DNA of 64,000 nucleotides from assembly GCA_902539165.1 (NCBI GenBank), contig CACBHY010000002.1:165342-229341 (forward strand), in the 5' to 3' direction. Under the pieces are notes generated by a model. It worked only from the letters and a program-made list of their open reading frames with translations. It was not told the DNA's origin and made no database searches. Position numbers and translations under genes: made by a program. Source of the DNA: an uncultured Pelagibacteraceae bacterium (GTDB taxonomy: Bacteria > Pseudomonadota > Alphaproteobacteria > Pelagibacterales > Pelagibacteraceae). This document shows, piece by piece, positions 30,227 to 40,045 of this stretch. How positions within the stretch are numbered: position 1 is the stretch's first letter; each line of letters begins with the position of its first letter.

Positions 30227-32047
30227 ATGTGTGGAATTATAGGTATTTCTAGCAATAAATCTGTTTCAGCAAATATAGTCAACTCGTTGAAAAAATTGGA
30301 ATATAGAGGTTATGACTCAGCTGGGATAGCAACTTTATCAGATGGTAAAATTAATGAGTTCAAATCAGAGGGTAGAGTTGACAAATTGGAACAAAACTTT
30401 GATTTAAAAAACCTTAAAGGTAACATTGGTATTGGACATGTTAGATGGGCTACGCATGGCATGCCAAACAGTGTCAATGCTCATCCACACTCGTCATTTA
30501 ATGTATCGGTTGTTCATAACGGAATAATTGAAAATTCAACAGTATTAAAAAAGCATTTAGTAGAACAAGGTCATAATTTTAAATCCCAAACAGATACAGA
30601 AGTTATTGTTCACTTAATAACTGAGAATTTAAAAACCAAAGATTTTGAAGTAGCGATAACCAAAACTTTAAAACAATTACATGGAAGCTTCGCCCTTGGA
30701 ATTGTTTTTAAAGATATGCCAGATTTAATAGTAGGGGCAAGAAGAGGCTCACCTTTGGCAGTTGGTTATGGTCCAAATGAAAATTATTTGGGTTCCGATT
30801 CATATGCATTAAAGTCAATGACAAACAAAGTTACCTACTTAGATGACGGAGAGTTTTGTATTGTTAAAAAAGATCAAGTTTTATTTTTTAATGAAGAAGG
30901 AAAAAAAATAAATAAAAAGATTTTAGAACTCTCATCCAATGAAGCCAGTTATGATAAAGGAGATTTTAAACACTTTATGGCCAAGGAAATAGAGGAACAA
31001 CCAAATACTATTAAAACTGGAATCAAAGAATATATAGATAAAACAAATTCGGAGATAAATATCTTTAATTTTCCATGGAAAGTTAGTGAAATAAATTCAA
31101 TTACCTTAATAGGTTGTGGTACTGCTTACCATTCTTGCTTGATGGCCAAGTATTGGTTTGACGAATTAACTCAACTTGATGTTAATATTGATATTGCATC
31201 AGAGTTTAGATATCGAAAAAATAGATTTAAAGAAAATTCTTTATATATATTTGTTTCTCAATCAGGAGAAACTGCAGATACTTATGCAGCTCTAGACCTT
31301 TGTAATAAAAATAAAATGAAAACTTGTGCAGTGGTTAATGTAATTGAAAGTTCTATTGCAAGAGATTCAAAATTTGTATTACCAATCCATTGTGGCCCAG
31401 AAATTGGAGTTGCATCTACCAAAGCCTTTTTAGGTCAAATACTAATTTTATACATTCTTGCCCTAAAATTAAGTTCTTTACGAAAAGAAATTACTAAAGA
31501 AAACTATCAAGAAAAAATTAAAGATCTACAAGATCTTCCAAAATTAATAGAAAAATCTCTGTTAATTGATAATGATATTCAAGCCATATCCTCTACTTTT
31601 AATGAAGCAAAAGGGTCAATGTTTTTAGGAAGAGGTTTTTCATATCCAATTGCACTTGAAGGTGCCTTAAAATTAAAAGAATTATCATATGTTCATGCAG
31701 AGGGATATCCTGCTGGAGAGATGAAGCATGGACCTTTGGCCTTGATAGAAGATGGAATGCCCGTTGTAGTTTTAGCTCCAAGGGATAGTTATTATTTAAA
31801 AACTATCTCAAATATGCAGGAAGTTATAGCAAGAGGTGCAAAGGTTTTATTGATTACTAATAAAATTAAAGATGAAGTTGTTTCGGAGAATATTTGGGAA
31901 ACAATTGAAGTTGAAAATACAAATAATGATTTGTTACCTTTTCTATTGACTATACCACTTCAAAAACTTGCATATTATTCAGCGCTTAAAAAAGGTTATG
32001 ATATCGATAAGCCTAGAAATTTGGCTAAATCTGTCACTGTTGAATAA
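30227..32047 (+). CDS. glmS: Glutamine--fructose-6-phosphate aminotransferase (isomerizing)
   Basis: MCGIIGI N-terminus, two SIS domains, C-terminal DKPRNLAKSVTVE. Confidence 0.95.
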   Translation: MCGIIGISSNKSVSANIVNSLKKLEYRGYDSAGIATLSDGKINEFKSEGRVDKLEQNFDLKNLKGNIGIGHVRWATHGMPNSVNAHPHSSFNVSVVHNGIIENSTVLKKHLVEQGHNFKSQTDTEVIVHLITENLKTKDFEVAITKTLKQLHGSFALGIVFKDMPDLIVGARRGSPLAVGYGPNENYLGSDSYALKSMTNKVTYLDDGEFCIVKKDQVLFFNEEGKKINKKILELSSNEASYDKGDFKHFMAKEIEEQPNTIKTGIKEYIDKTNSEINIFNFPWKVSEINSITLIGCGTAYHSCLMAKYWFDELTQLDVNIDIASEFRYRKNRFKENSLYIFVSQSGETADTYAALDLCNKNKMKTCAVVNVIESSIARDSKFVLPIHCGPEIGVASTKAFLGQILILYILALKLSSLRKEITKENYQEKIKDLQDLPKLIEKSLLIDNDIQAISSTFNEAKGSMFLGRGFSYPIALEGALKLKELSYVHAEGYPAGEMKHGPLALIEDGMPVVVLAPRDSYYLKTISNMQEVIARGAKVLLITNKIKDEVVSENIWETIEVENTNNDLLPFLLTIPLQKLAYYSALKKGYDIDKPRNLAKSVTVE

Positions 32048-32082
32048 AAAATAAACTCTGCTAAAACACTTTCAGGTTGCAT

Positions 32083-33462
32083 ATGAAAAATTGGAAAAAA
32101 AATAGTTGGAGAAAATATCCAGTAAAACACATACCAGAGTATCCTGATAAAAAAGAATTGGATAGTGTTCTGGATAAAATTGGAACATTTCCACCATTAG
32201 TTTTTGCTGGAGAGACAAGACATTTAAAAGATCAACTTGCTGATGTTGTTGATGGAAAAGCTTTTCTTCTTCAAGGTGGGGATTGTGCAGAAAGTTTTGC
32301 TGAATTTAATCCAGATAACATAAGAGACACATTTAAACTAATGTTACAGATGTCATTAGTTTTAACTTATTCGGCATCTTTGCCAGTTGTAAAGCTTGGA
32401 AGAATAGCTGGTCAGTTTTCAAAACCAAGAAGTTCTTCAACAGAAAAAAAAGACGGAGTTGAATTACCAAGCTATTTAGGAGACAACATAAATGCTATGG
32501 AATTTAATGAAAAGGCAAGAATTCCTGATCCAAAAAGATTATTTAAAGCCTATTCACAGTCAGCTGCAACGCTTAATCTTATAAGGGCTTTTTCAAAAGG
32601 AGGTTTTGCAGATTTAAATAAAGTCCATTTATGGAATTTAGACTATATTAAAAAAAGCCCACAAGCTAAAAAATTTAAAGATCTTGAAGATAAAATTGCT
32701 GATGCTATAGCTTTTATGAGAGCATGTGGAATTACATCAGATTTTAATAATAGACTGTATACGGTAAATTTTTGGACGTCACATGAGGCTTTATTATTAC
32801 CATTTGAAGAATCTATGACCAGAACAGATTCTACTACGGGTGAGAACCACGCTACTTCAGCACATTTTGTTTGGATCGGTGATAGAACAAGACAATTAGA
32901 TGGTGGGCATGTAGAATTTTGTAGAGGTATTGAGAATCCAATAGGTATAAAATGTGGACCAACTTTAAAAGCTGAGGATTTAGTTGATTTGTGTAACAAA
33001 ATTAATCCAAAGAATGAAAAAGGTAAAATTACTTTGATCTCTAGATTTGGTGCTGATAATGTTTCAAAATATTTACCCAAACTAATTAGAGCGATCAAAA
33101 AAGAAGGACTAAATGTAATTTGGTCTTGTGATCCATGTCACGGAAATACTATCAAAGCAGTTACAGGCTATAAAACAAGACCATTCAATAGTGTTTTCAA
33201 AGAAGTTAGAGATGTTTTTGCTTGTCATCAAAGCGAGGGAAGTTATGCAGGTGGTCTGCATATAGAGATGACAGGTCAAGATGTAACAGAATGTATAGGT
33301 GGTGCTCAAAAAATATCTGAAAAAGACTTATCTTCAAGATATCATACTCATTGTGATCCAAGATTAAATGCGAACCAAGCACTAGAATTAGCGTTTTTGA
33401 TTTCTGATGAGATTAAAAAGAATAGCTCATATTCAAAAATTGCAAATAGAGCGGCATCTTAA
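32083..33462 (+). CDS. 3-deoxy-7-phosphoheptulonate synthase, class II
   Basis: LLQGGDCAESFAEFNPDNIRD, PIGIKCGPT, GGLHIEMTGQDVTECIGG; ATG at 32083 preferred. Confidence 0.92.
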   Translation: MKNWKKNSWRKYPVKHIPEYPDKKELDSVLDKIGTFPPLVFAGETRHLKDQLADVVDGKAFLLQGGDCAESFAEFNPDNIRDTFKLMLQMSLVLTYSASLPVVKLGRIAGQFSKPRSSSTEKKDGVELPSYLGDNINAMEFNEKARIPDPKRLFKAYSQSAATLNLIRAFSKGGFADLNKVHLWNLDYIKKSPQAKKFKDLEDKIADAIAFMRACGITSDFNNRLYTVNFWTSHEALLLPFEESMTRTDSTTGENHATSAHFVWIGDRTRQLDGGHVEFCRGIENPIGIKCGPTLKAEDLVDLCNKINPKNEKGKITLISRFGADNVSKYLPKLIRAIKKEGLNVIWSCDPCHGNTIKAVTGYKTRPFNSVFKEVRDVFACHQSEGSYAGGLHIEMTGQDVTECIGGAQKISEKDLSSRYHTHCDPRLNANQALELAFLISDEIKKNSSYSKIANRAAS

Positions 33463-33500
33463 GACATTGTAATATTGTCTAATATTTATATTTTACAATT

Positions 33501-34238
33501 ATGAATACTTCAGAAAAAGTTAATTTTATTTCTAATTGGATAAAAAATTACGTGGATAATATGCCTTCTAAAGCCGAAGCTTTAGTCATTGGAATTTCTG
33601 GAGGGATAGATTCGTCTGTTTCAAGTACATTAAGTGCAATGACTGGTTTAAGAACAATAGTTTTATCTATGCCAATTAAGCAAAAATCACATCAACACGA
33701 TTTAAGTTTAAAACACCAAGAATGGTTAGTAAAAAATTTTAATAATGTTGAGGCCCATACAGTTAATTTAGATGAGTTATTCTTAGCATTTAGTGCAAGT
33801 TTATCTAAATTTGATAACGAGCATGGAATGGCAAATTCGAGAGCAAGATTAAGAATGACAACACTGTATCAAGTGGCTGCAGCCAATAAAGGAATTGTAG
33901 TAGGTACAGGTAATAAAGTTGAGGATTTTGGTGTCGGCTTTTATACAAAATATGGTGATGGTGGGGTTGATATATCGCCAATAGCAGACTGTAATAAAAC
34001 TCAAATTTGGGAGTTGGGAAAAGAACTTGGAATTTTAAAAGAAATAATTGAAGCTCCCCCCACAGATGGTTTATGGGATGATGGTAGAACAGACGAAGGT
34101 CAATTAGGATTGAAATATAAAGAATTAGAGGAAGCAATGTCTAATCCAAATTCTCCGAATCGAGCTAAATACGAAAATATAAGAAAACAAAATTTGCATA
34201 AAATGGAGCCAATTCCAGTATGCATCATTCCAAATTAA
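33501..34238 (+). CDS. nadE: NAD+ synthase (ammonia-dependent type)
   Basis: GISGGIDSSVSSTLS, VVGTGNKVEDFGVGFYTKYGDGGVDISPI. Confidence 0.9.
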   Translation: MNTSEKVNFISNWIKNYVDNMPSKAEALVIGISGGIDSSVSSTLSAMTGLRTIVLSMPIKQKSHQHDLSLKHQEWLVKNFNNVEAHTVNLDELFLAFSASLSKFDNEHGMANSRARLRMTTLYQVAAANKGIVVGTGNKVEDFGVGFYTKYGDGGVDISPIADCNKTQIWELGKELGILKEIIEAPPTDGLWDDGRTDEGQLGLKYKELEEAMSNPNSPNRAKYENIRKQNLHKMEPIPVCIIPN

Positions 34239-34241
34239 TCA

Positions 34242-34261
34242 AATAGATTCACAAATCTATT
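34242..34261. repeat. Intergenic hairpin AATAGATT-CACA-AATCTATT between nadE and cysS
   Basis: 8-bp perfect inverted repeat, no T-tract. Confidence 0.4.
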
Positions 34262-34283
34262 ATTTAAGTATATTCCTAATTTC

Positions 34284-35639
34284 ATGGGTAATGATATTTT
34301 TTTAACAAATAATTTAAGCAACAAAAAAGAAAAATTTGTTCCTATAGATAATAAAAATATTAGAATGTATGTTTGTGGTCCAACGGTATATGATGATCCC
34401 CATATTGGTAATGCAAGACCAATTGTTGTTTTTGATATTCTTTATAAAATTTTTAAAAAAAAATATTCCAAAGTTACTTACGTTAGAAATATAACTGATG
34501 TTGATGACAAAATTATAAACTCGTCAAAGGATAAAAATATTTCAATTTCTGAATTGACTGAAAATGTAAATAAAAATTTTCAGAAGGATTGCATTTATTT
34601 AAATTGTGATACTCCTACGTTTCAACCAAAAGCCACTCAACACATTGATTTAATGGTAGAAATGATTTCTGATCTAATAAAAAAAGGTTTTGCTTACGAA
34701 ATTAAAGGACATGTTTATTTTGAAGTAAAAAAATTTAAAGATTATGGAAAACTTTCAAATAAAAATTTAGAAGAATTAATTGCTGGTTCTAGAGTAGAAG
34801 TAAGTGAAAATAAAAAGAATTCTGAAGATTTTGTTTTATGGAAACCTTCTAAAGGTGATGAGCCTTCTTGGGTTTCTCCATGGGGTAAAGGCAGACCTGG
34901 TTGGCACTTAGAATGCTCTGCTATGTCAAAAAAATTTCTTGGAAATGAATTTGATGTTCATGGGGGAGGTATAGATTTATTATTTCCACACCATGAAAAT
35001 GAAATTGCACAATCAAGATGTGCAAATGACTCAAAAGTTTTAGCAAATTACTGGTTGCATAATGCATTCATAACAATGTCGAACGAAAAAATGGCTAAAT
35101 CACAAGGAAATATTTTAAAGATTAAAGATTTTAGAGACAAAATAAGTGGTCAAGTTTTAAGGTTAGCCATAATGAGCGCCCATTACAAACAGCCTTTAGA
35201 TTGGAATGATAAACTTTTGAGTGATTGTGAAAATACAATTAACAAATGGTACAGTGTATACGCTACTGATTATAAAGAAGAAGAAATCGATAGTGAAATT
35301 CTAAAACCGCTCTATGATGATTTAAATACCCCAGGATACATTGCTAATCTTCATAAATTGTACGACAAAGCTCAAAAAGGTAACTCCAATGATAAAGCTT
35401 TATTTGTCTCGGCATGTAAATTTATAGGTTTGTTGAATGAACCTGAAAGTCAATGGTTAGAGTTTAAGAAAAATAAACTATCAATTAATGAAAATGAAAT
35501 TTTAGATAAGATTAAACAGAGAAATAAAGCTAGAGAAGATAAAAATTATGAAGAAGCTGATATAATAAGAGATGAGCTTTTAGACAAAGGTGTTTTAATA
35601 GAGGATAAAGATGGTAAAACGACGTGGAAATTTAAATGA
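34284..35639 (+). CDS. cysS: Cysteine--tRNA ligase
   Basis: MYVCGPTVYDDPHIGNARP, KMAKSQGN. Confidence 0.95.
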   Translation: MGNDIFLTNNLSNKKEKFVPIDNKNIRMYVCGPTVYDDPHIGNARPIVVFDILYKIFKKKYSKVTYVRNITDVDDKIINSSKDKNISISELTENVNKNFQKDCIYLNCDTPTFQPKATQHIDLMVEMISDLIKKGFAYEIKGHVYFEVKKFKDYGKLSNKNLEELIAGSRVEVSENKKNSEDFVLWKPSKGDEPSWVSPWGKGRPGWHLECSAMSKKFLGNEFDVHGGGIDLLFPHHENEIAQSRCANDSKVLANYWLHNAFITMSNEKMAKSQGNILKIKDFRDKISGQVLRLAIMSAHYKQPLDWNDKLLSDCENTINKWYSVYATDYKEEEIDSEILKPLYDDLNTPGYIANLHKLYDKAQKGNSNDKALFVSACKFIGLLNEPESQWLEFKKNKLSINENEILDKIKQRNKAREDKNYEEADIIRDELLDKGVLIEDKDGKTTWKFK

Positions 35640-37237
35640 GCAAAGATCAGCTATATATATTTGATACTACCCTTAGAGATGGGGCACAAACACAAGGTGT
35701 TGATTTTTCAATTGATGATAAAGAAAAAATCGCTTTTTCTTTAGATGAGCTCGGTGTTGATTATATAGAGGGAGGCTGGCCTGGTGCCAACCCGACTGAT
35801 ACAGAGTTTTTTAACAAAGATCACAACTTTAAATCGGCTAATTTAACTGCTTTTGGTATGACTAAAAAATTAGAACATAGTGCTGAAAACGATCCTATGT
35901 TATCTTCATTAATTAATTCAAAAAGTACATCAGTTTGTTTATTCGGCAAATCATGGGATTTCCAAGTTAAAGTTGCACTTGGAATTTCAAATGAGGAAAA
36001 TCTAACTAACATTTCAGAAAGCACAAAACATATTGTTAAATCAGGAAAAGAATTTATGTTTGATGCCGAACATTTTTTTGATGGATATAAGACCAATCCA
36101 AATTATGCACTTGCATGTTTAAAATCTGCTTATGATAATGGAGCACGATGGATTATTTTATGTGATACAAATGGTGGAACACTTCCACATGAAGTCGAAA
36201 AAATTGTTTTAGAAGTTACAAGACATATTCCAGGAAAAAACCTTGGAATACATGCTCACAATGATACTGAAAATGCTGTTGCAAATAGTTTAACAGCAGT
36301 TCAAGCTGGTGCAAGACAAGTTCAAGGAACAATTAATGGGTTAGGTGAAAGATGTGGTAACGCAAATTTAACATCTTTAATCCCCACTTTTTTTTTAAAA
36401 AAAGATTTTTATGAAAATTATCAATTGAATATTAAACGTGAAAACTTAAAAAATTTAACGCAATGTTCAAGATTATTAGATGAATTACTTAATAGAAAAC
36501 CGAATAAACACCTACCTTATGTTGGTGCATCTGCTTTTTCACATAAAGGTGGAATGCATGTTTCTGCTGTTCAAAAAGATCCTAAAACCTACGAACACGT
36601 TAATCCTGAAGAGGTAGGCAACTCAAGAAATATAGTTATCTCAGATCAATCAGGGCAGTCTAATATTACGTCTAGATTAAATTCTATAGGGATAAAGGTA
36701 GAAAAAAATGATCCAAAAATTAAAAAACTTCTTGATGAGGTAAAAGATAGAGAGTTTATCGGATATAGTTACGATGGTGCAGATGCCTCATTTGAATTAC
36801 TGGCTAGAAGGTTGATGGGTGAAATACCAAGATATATTTCAATTAATGAATATGATGTTTCAGTCAAAAAGGATAAGTCAGGCGAAGTCATCTCCTATGC
36901 AAAAGCTAACTTAGAAGTTGATGGTCAAAACATTTTATGTGAGGGTAAAGGAAATGGACCTGTTAATGCTTTAGATAATGCAATTAGAAAGAACGTAAAT
37001 AAACTAGATAAATATTCTGAATATTTAAAAGATCTAAGGTTAGTCGATTATAAAGTAAGAATTTTGAATACTGGAACAGAGGCAGTTACAAGAGTTAGTA
37101 TTGAAAGTACAGATTCGAAAGGATTAAATTGGTTTACGATAGGAGTTTCGCCAAATATCATAGATGCATCCTTTAAAGCACTAATCGATAGCCTAGATTA
37201 CAAACTTTATAAAGATAATGCTCCCGCTAGTCTTTAA
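35636..37237 (+). CDS. cimA: Citramalate synthase
   Basis: IFDTTLRDGAQTQGVDFS, HAHNDTENAVANSL, C-terminal LeuA allosteric-like domain. Confidence 0.9.
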   Translation: MSKDQLYIFDTTLRDGAQTQGVDFSIDDKEKIAFSLDELGVDYIEGGWPGANPTDTEFFNKDHNFKSANLTAFGMTKKLEHSAENDPMLSSLINSKSTSVCLFGKSWDFQVKVALGISNEENLTNISESTKHIVKSGKEFMFDAEHFFDGYKTNPNYALACLKSAYDNGARWIILCDTNGGTLPHEVEKIVLEVTRHIPGKNLGIHAHNDTENAVANSLTAVQAGARQVQGTINGLGERCGNANLTSLIPTFFLKKDFYENYQLNIKRENLKNLTQCSRLLDELLNRKPNKHLPYVGASAFSHKGGMHVSAVQKDPKTYEHVNPEEVGNSRNIVISDQSGQSNITSRLNSIGIKVEKNDPKIKKLLDEVKDREFIGYSYDGADASFELLARRLMGEIPRYISINEYDVSVKKDKSGEVISYAKANLEVDGQNILCEGKGNGPVNALDNAIRKNVNKLDKYSEYLKDLRLVDYKVRILNTGTEAVTRVSIESTDSKGLNWFTIGVSPNIIDASFKALIDSLDYKLYKDNAPASL

Positions 37238-37239
37238 AT

Positions 37240-38100
37240 ATGAAGATTAAAAAGTTTTCAAATAAACCGTCAGACATTAACGATAGAATTGGTGCTAAAC
37301 CAGTTGTCTGTTATCCAAATAATATTGAGGAAAATAATTTAAATATTTTGCATTTAGCGAGAAAAAACATGGTAAAAAAATATGAAATTACAATCCCCCC
37401 AAGAAATGCTAAAACTTTTGAAGTAAAAAAGGGTGAGTTTTTCAGAATAGAAAGCATTGAAGGACCTCAAGTAGGGGACTTAAATCTTTTTAATTTAAAT
37501 AATTTAAATGAAAAATTTTATTCTGGGAAAACAAGAGCTCTTTATGGGACACATCTTTCGGTAGGTGATAAAATGTTTAGTTGTTTTCCTTATTTAAGAT
37601 CTTTAGCAACTATTACATGGGATTCATTGGATTGGTATGATTATGATGAGGATGGGGGATCAGTACACGATGTAATTGGAACCAGGTGTGATCCTTATAC
37701 ATCAAAACTTCTTTCAGGCAAAGACTATCATTATTGCTGTCATTCAAATTTAACTAGAGCTTTAGTTAAGGAAAAAAAACTAAAAATTGATGAGGCTGAA
37801 AAAATTGTTCACGACGTTTTAAATGTTTTTATGTTAACTGGATTTACAAATGATACTAAACAATATTTTATGAAAGCCAGTCCTGTAAGACCAGGGGATT
37901 ATTTAGAATTTTTTGCAGAAACAGATTTATTAGGAGCACTTTCAGCTTGTCCTGGAGGAGATTGTGGTTCAGAGCATTCCTCCGATGTTGCTAAATGCTA
38001 TCCTTTAAAAGTAAGTATGTGGCAAGTTGAAGAAAAATATTTAAAAGATTTAGATTCATCTGAAGTTTCAATTTATGATAGAAGTCATGGCATAGACTAA
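37240..38100 (+). CDS. Urea carboxylase-associated (DUF1989) family protein
   Basis: GEFFRIESIEGPQVGDLNLF, SACPGGDCGSEHS. Confidence 0.8.
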   Translation: MKIKKFSNKPSDINDRIGAKPVVCYPNNIEENNLNILHLARKNMVKKYEITIPPRNAKTFEVKKGEFFRIESIEGPQVGDLNLFNLNNLNEKFYSGKTRALYGTHLSVGDKMFSCFPYLRSLATITWDSLDWYDYDEDGGSVHDVIGTRCDPYTSKLLSGKDYHYCCHSNLTRALVKEKKLKIDEAEKIVHDVLNVFMLTGFTNDTKQYFMKASPVRPGDYLEFFAETDLLGALSACPGGDCGSEHSSDVAKCYPLKVSMWQVEEKYLKDLDSSEVSIYDRSHGID

Positions 38101-38102
38101 TT

Positions 38103-38816
38103 ATGTCAAATAAAAATATTATATTTATTCTACACAAACCTCAACTATCAGAAAATATTGGTGCATGTGCAAGAGCCATAAAAAATTTTAATTTTAAAAA
38201 AATGATTGTTGTTAATCCAAAACCAATTTATCCAAATGATAAAATTTTAGCAACATCTGTGGGCGCAAAAAATATTATTAATACAAGTAAAATTTTTGAT
38301 AATTTAGAAACTGCTTTAAAAAATATTGATGTTGTGATTGCTACTTCTGCTAGATTTAGAAATAAAAATATCAAACATATTCAGTTAGAGGATTTAAAAA
38401 AAATCGATTATAAAAAAAAAGTGGCTTTCTTGTTTGGATCAGAGGCTTCAGGACTGTCTAACAATGAAATAAGTTACGCAAACTATACGCTTCAGATCCC
38501 AACTAACCCAGACTTCAAGTCTTTAAATTTGTCTCATAGTCTTATAATAATTGCTCAATTTGTGCATAGCATTATTAATTCAAAATTTTTTAGCTTTCAA
38601 AAATCCAGCAAAGTACAGCCTGCCTCAAAAAAAGATATATTATCAATGTCTAACTTATGCTTAAAAAATTTAGATGAAATAGGGTTCTTTAAGCCAAAAG
38701 AAAAGAAGCCAATAATGCTTGAGAACTTGAGAAATATTTTTTACAAGATGGAATTATCTTCAAAAGAAACACGTATATTATCAAGCGTATTTGCAAGTTT
38801 AGGAAAAAAACGTTGA
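38103..38816 (+). CDS. trmJ: RNA methyltransferase, SpoU/TrmJ-like
   Basis: ILHKPQLSENIGACARAIKNF, FLFGSEASGLSNNE, NPDFKSLNLSHSLII. Confidence 0.83.
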   Translation: MSNKNIIFILHKPQLSENIGACARAIKNFNFKKMIVVNPKPIYPNDKILATSVGAKNIINTSKIFDNLETALKNIDVVIATSARFRNKNIKHIQLEDLKKIDYKKKVAFLFGSEASGLSNNEISYANYTLQIPTNPDFKSLNLSHSLIIIAQFVHSIINSKFFSFQKSSKVQPASKKDILSMSNLCLKNLDEIGFFKPKEKKPIMLENLRNIFYKMELSSKETRILSSVFASLGKKR

Positions 38817-38856
38817 TTGACAAAACAATGAGTAAGTTTATAACCCCCACTATTAA

Positions 38857-39474
38857 ATGACAAAAAGATTAAACTCTAAACATAAAGTTGACAGAAGACT
38901 AAAGGTAAACCTTTGGGGAAGACCAAAAAGTCCTTTTAATACTAGAGCTTATGGACCAGGGCAGCACGGACAAACAAGATCATCTAAGCCTTCAGATTAT
39001 GGAATACAGTTACAAGCTAAACAAAAACTAAAGGCGTATTACGGCAATATCAATGAAAGACAATTCAGAAATATCTACAAAAAAGCAGTAATGCTTAAAG
39101 GAGATACGGGTGAAAATTTAATAGGTTTACTTGAAAGAAGATTAGATGCAGTCATATACAGAGCAAAATTTGCAACAACAATATTCTCAGCTAGACAATT
39201 AATCAATCATGGACACGTTAGAGTTAATGGTAAAAAGGTGAATATCGGAAGTTATCTAGTTAAGGAAGAAGATTCAATTGAGATCAGAGATAAGTCCAAG
39301 CAATTAGCAATTATTGATATTGCTTTAGCAAATAAGGAAAGAGAAACTCCAGAATATATTCAAATGGATGAAAAAAACAAAAAGTTTAAATTTGTAAGAA
39401 CACCAAAATTTGAAGAAGTTCCTTATCCAATTGTTATGGAGCCTAATTTAGTTATTGAATATTACTCTAGATAA
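38857..39474 (+). CDS. rpsD: 30S ribosomal protein S4
   Basis: [58 protein letters not shown]. Confidence 0.95.
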   Translation: MTKRLNSKHKVDRRLKVNLWGRPKSPFNTRAYGPGQHGQTRSSKPSDYGIQLQAKQKLKAYYGNINERQFRNIYKKAVMLKGDTGENLIGLLERRLDAVIYRAKFATTIFSARQLINHGHVRVNGKKVNIGSYLVKEEDSIEIRDKSKQLAIIDIALANKERETPEYIQMDEKNKKFKFVRTPKFEEVPYPIVMEPNLVIEYYSR

Positions 39475-39813
39475 TTAGTTTTTAGCTTTAAAATTAATAC
39501 TTTTACTTTCAAGCAGTTTGGCTAATTCACCGGTTTCGAACATTTCTTTTATAATATCACAGCCACCTACAAATTCATTTTTTATATAAAGTTGGGGGAT
39601 TGTAGGCCAATCACTATAAATTTTGATACCTTCCCTAAGTTTTTGATCTTCTAAAACGTTTATACCTTTAAAGTTTACCTCAAGTAACTTTAATATATTA
39701 GATGTAGCCATTGAGAATCCACATTGTGGTGCATCTGGTGTACCTTTCATAAACAAGCAAACATCGTTACTTTCAATTTCATTTTTGATTAAATCATTTG
39801 TTTGTTGGTCCAT
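39475..39813 (-). CDS. grxD: Monothiol glutaredoxin, Grx4 family
   Basis: [36 protein letters not shown]. Confidence 0.92.
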   Translation of the reverse strand: MDQQTNDLIKNEIESNDVCLFMKGTPDAPQCGFSMATSNILKLLEVNFKGINVLEDQKLREGIKIYSDWPTIPQLYIKNEFVGGCDIIKEMFETGELAKLLESKSINFKAKN

Positions 39814-39814
39814 T

Positions 39815-40045
39815 TTAATTTTCCTTTGTTTTGATTGCTAAAGCATGTAATTCGTTACCCATTCTACCTTTTAATGAGTTGTAAACCATTTTATGTTGTT
39901 CAATTTTACTTTTTCCTGAAAATTGAGATGAAGTTATAGTTGCGGAATAGTGGTTCCCGTCACCAGCTAAATCTTGTATTTCAACGACAGCATCAGGCAT
40001 TGCTTCTTTTATTAAACTCTCGATTTCATTTAAATTCATTGCCAT
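39815..40045 (-). CDS. BolA family protein
   Basis: [30 protein letters not shown], adjacent to grxD. Confidence 0.9.
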   Translation of the reverse strand: MAMNLNEIESLIKEAMPDAVVEIQDLAGDGNHYSATITSSQFSGKSKIEQHKMVYNSLKGRMGNELHALAIKTKEN

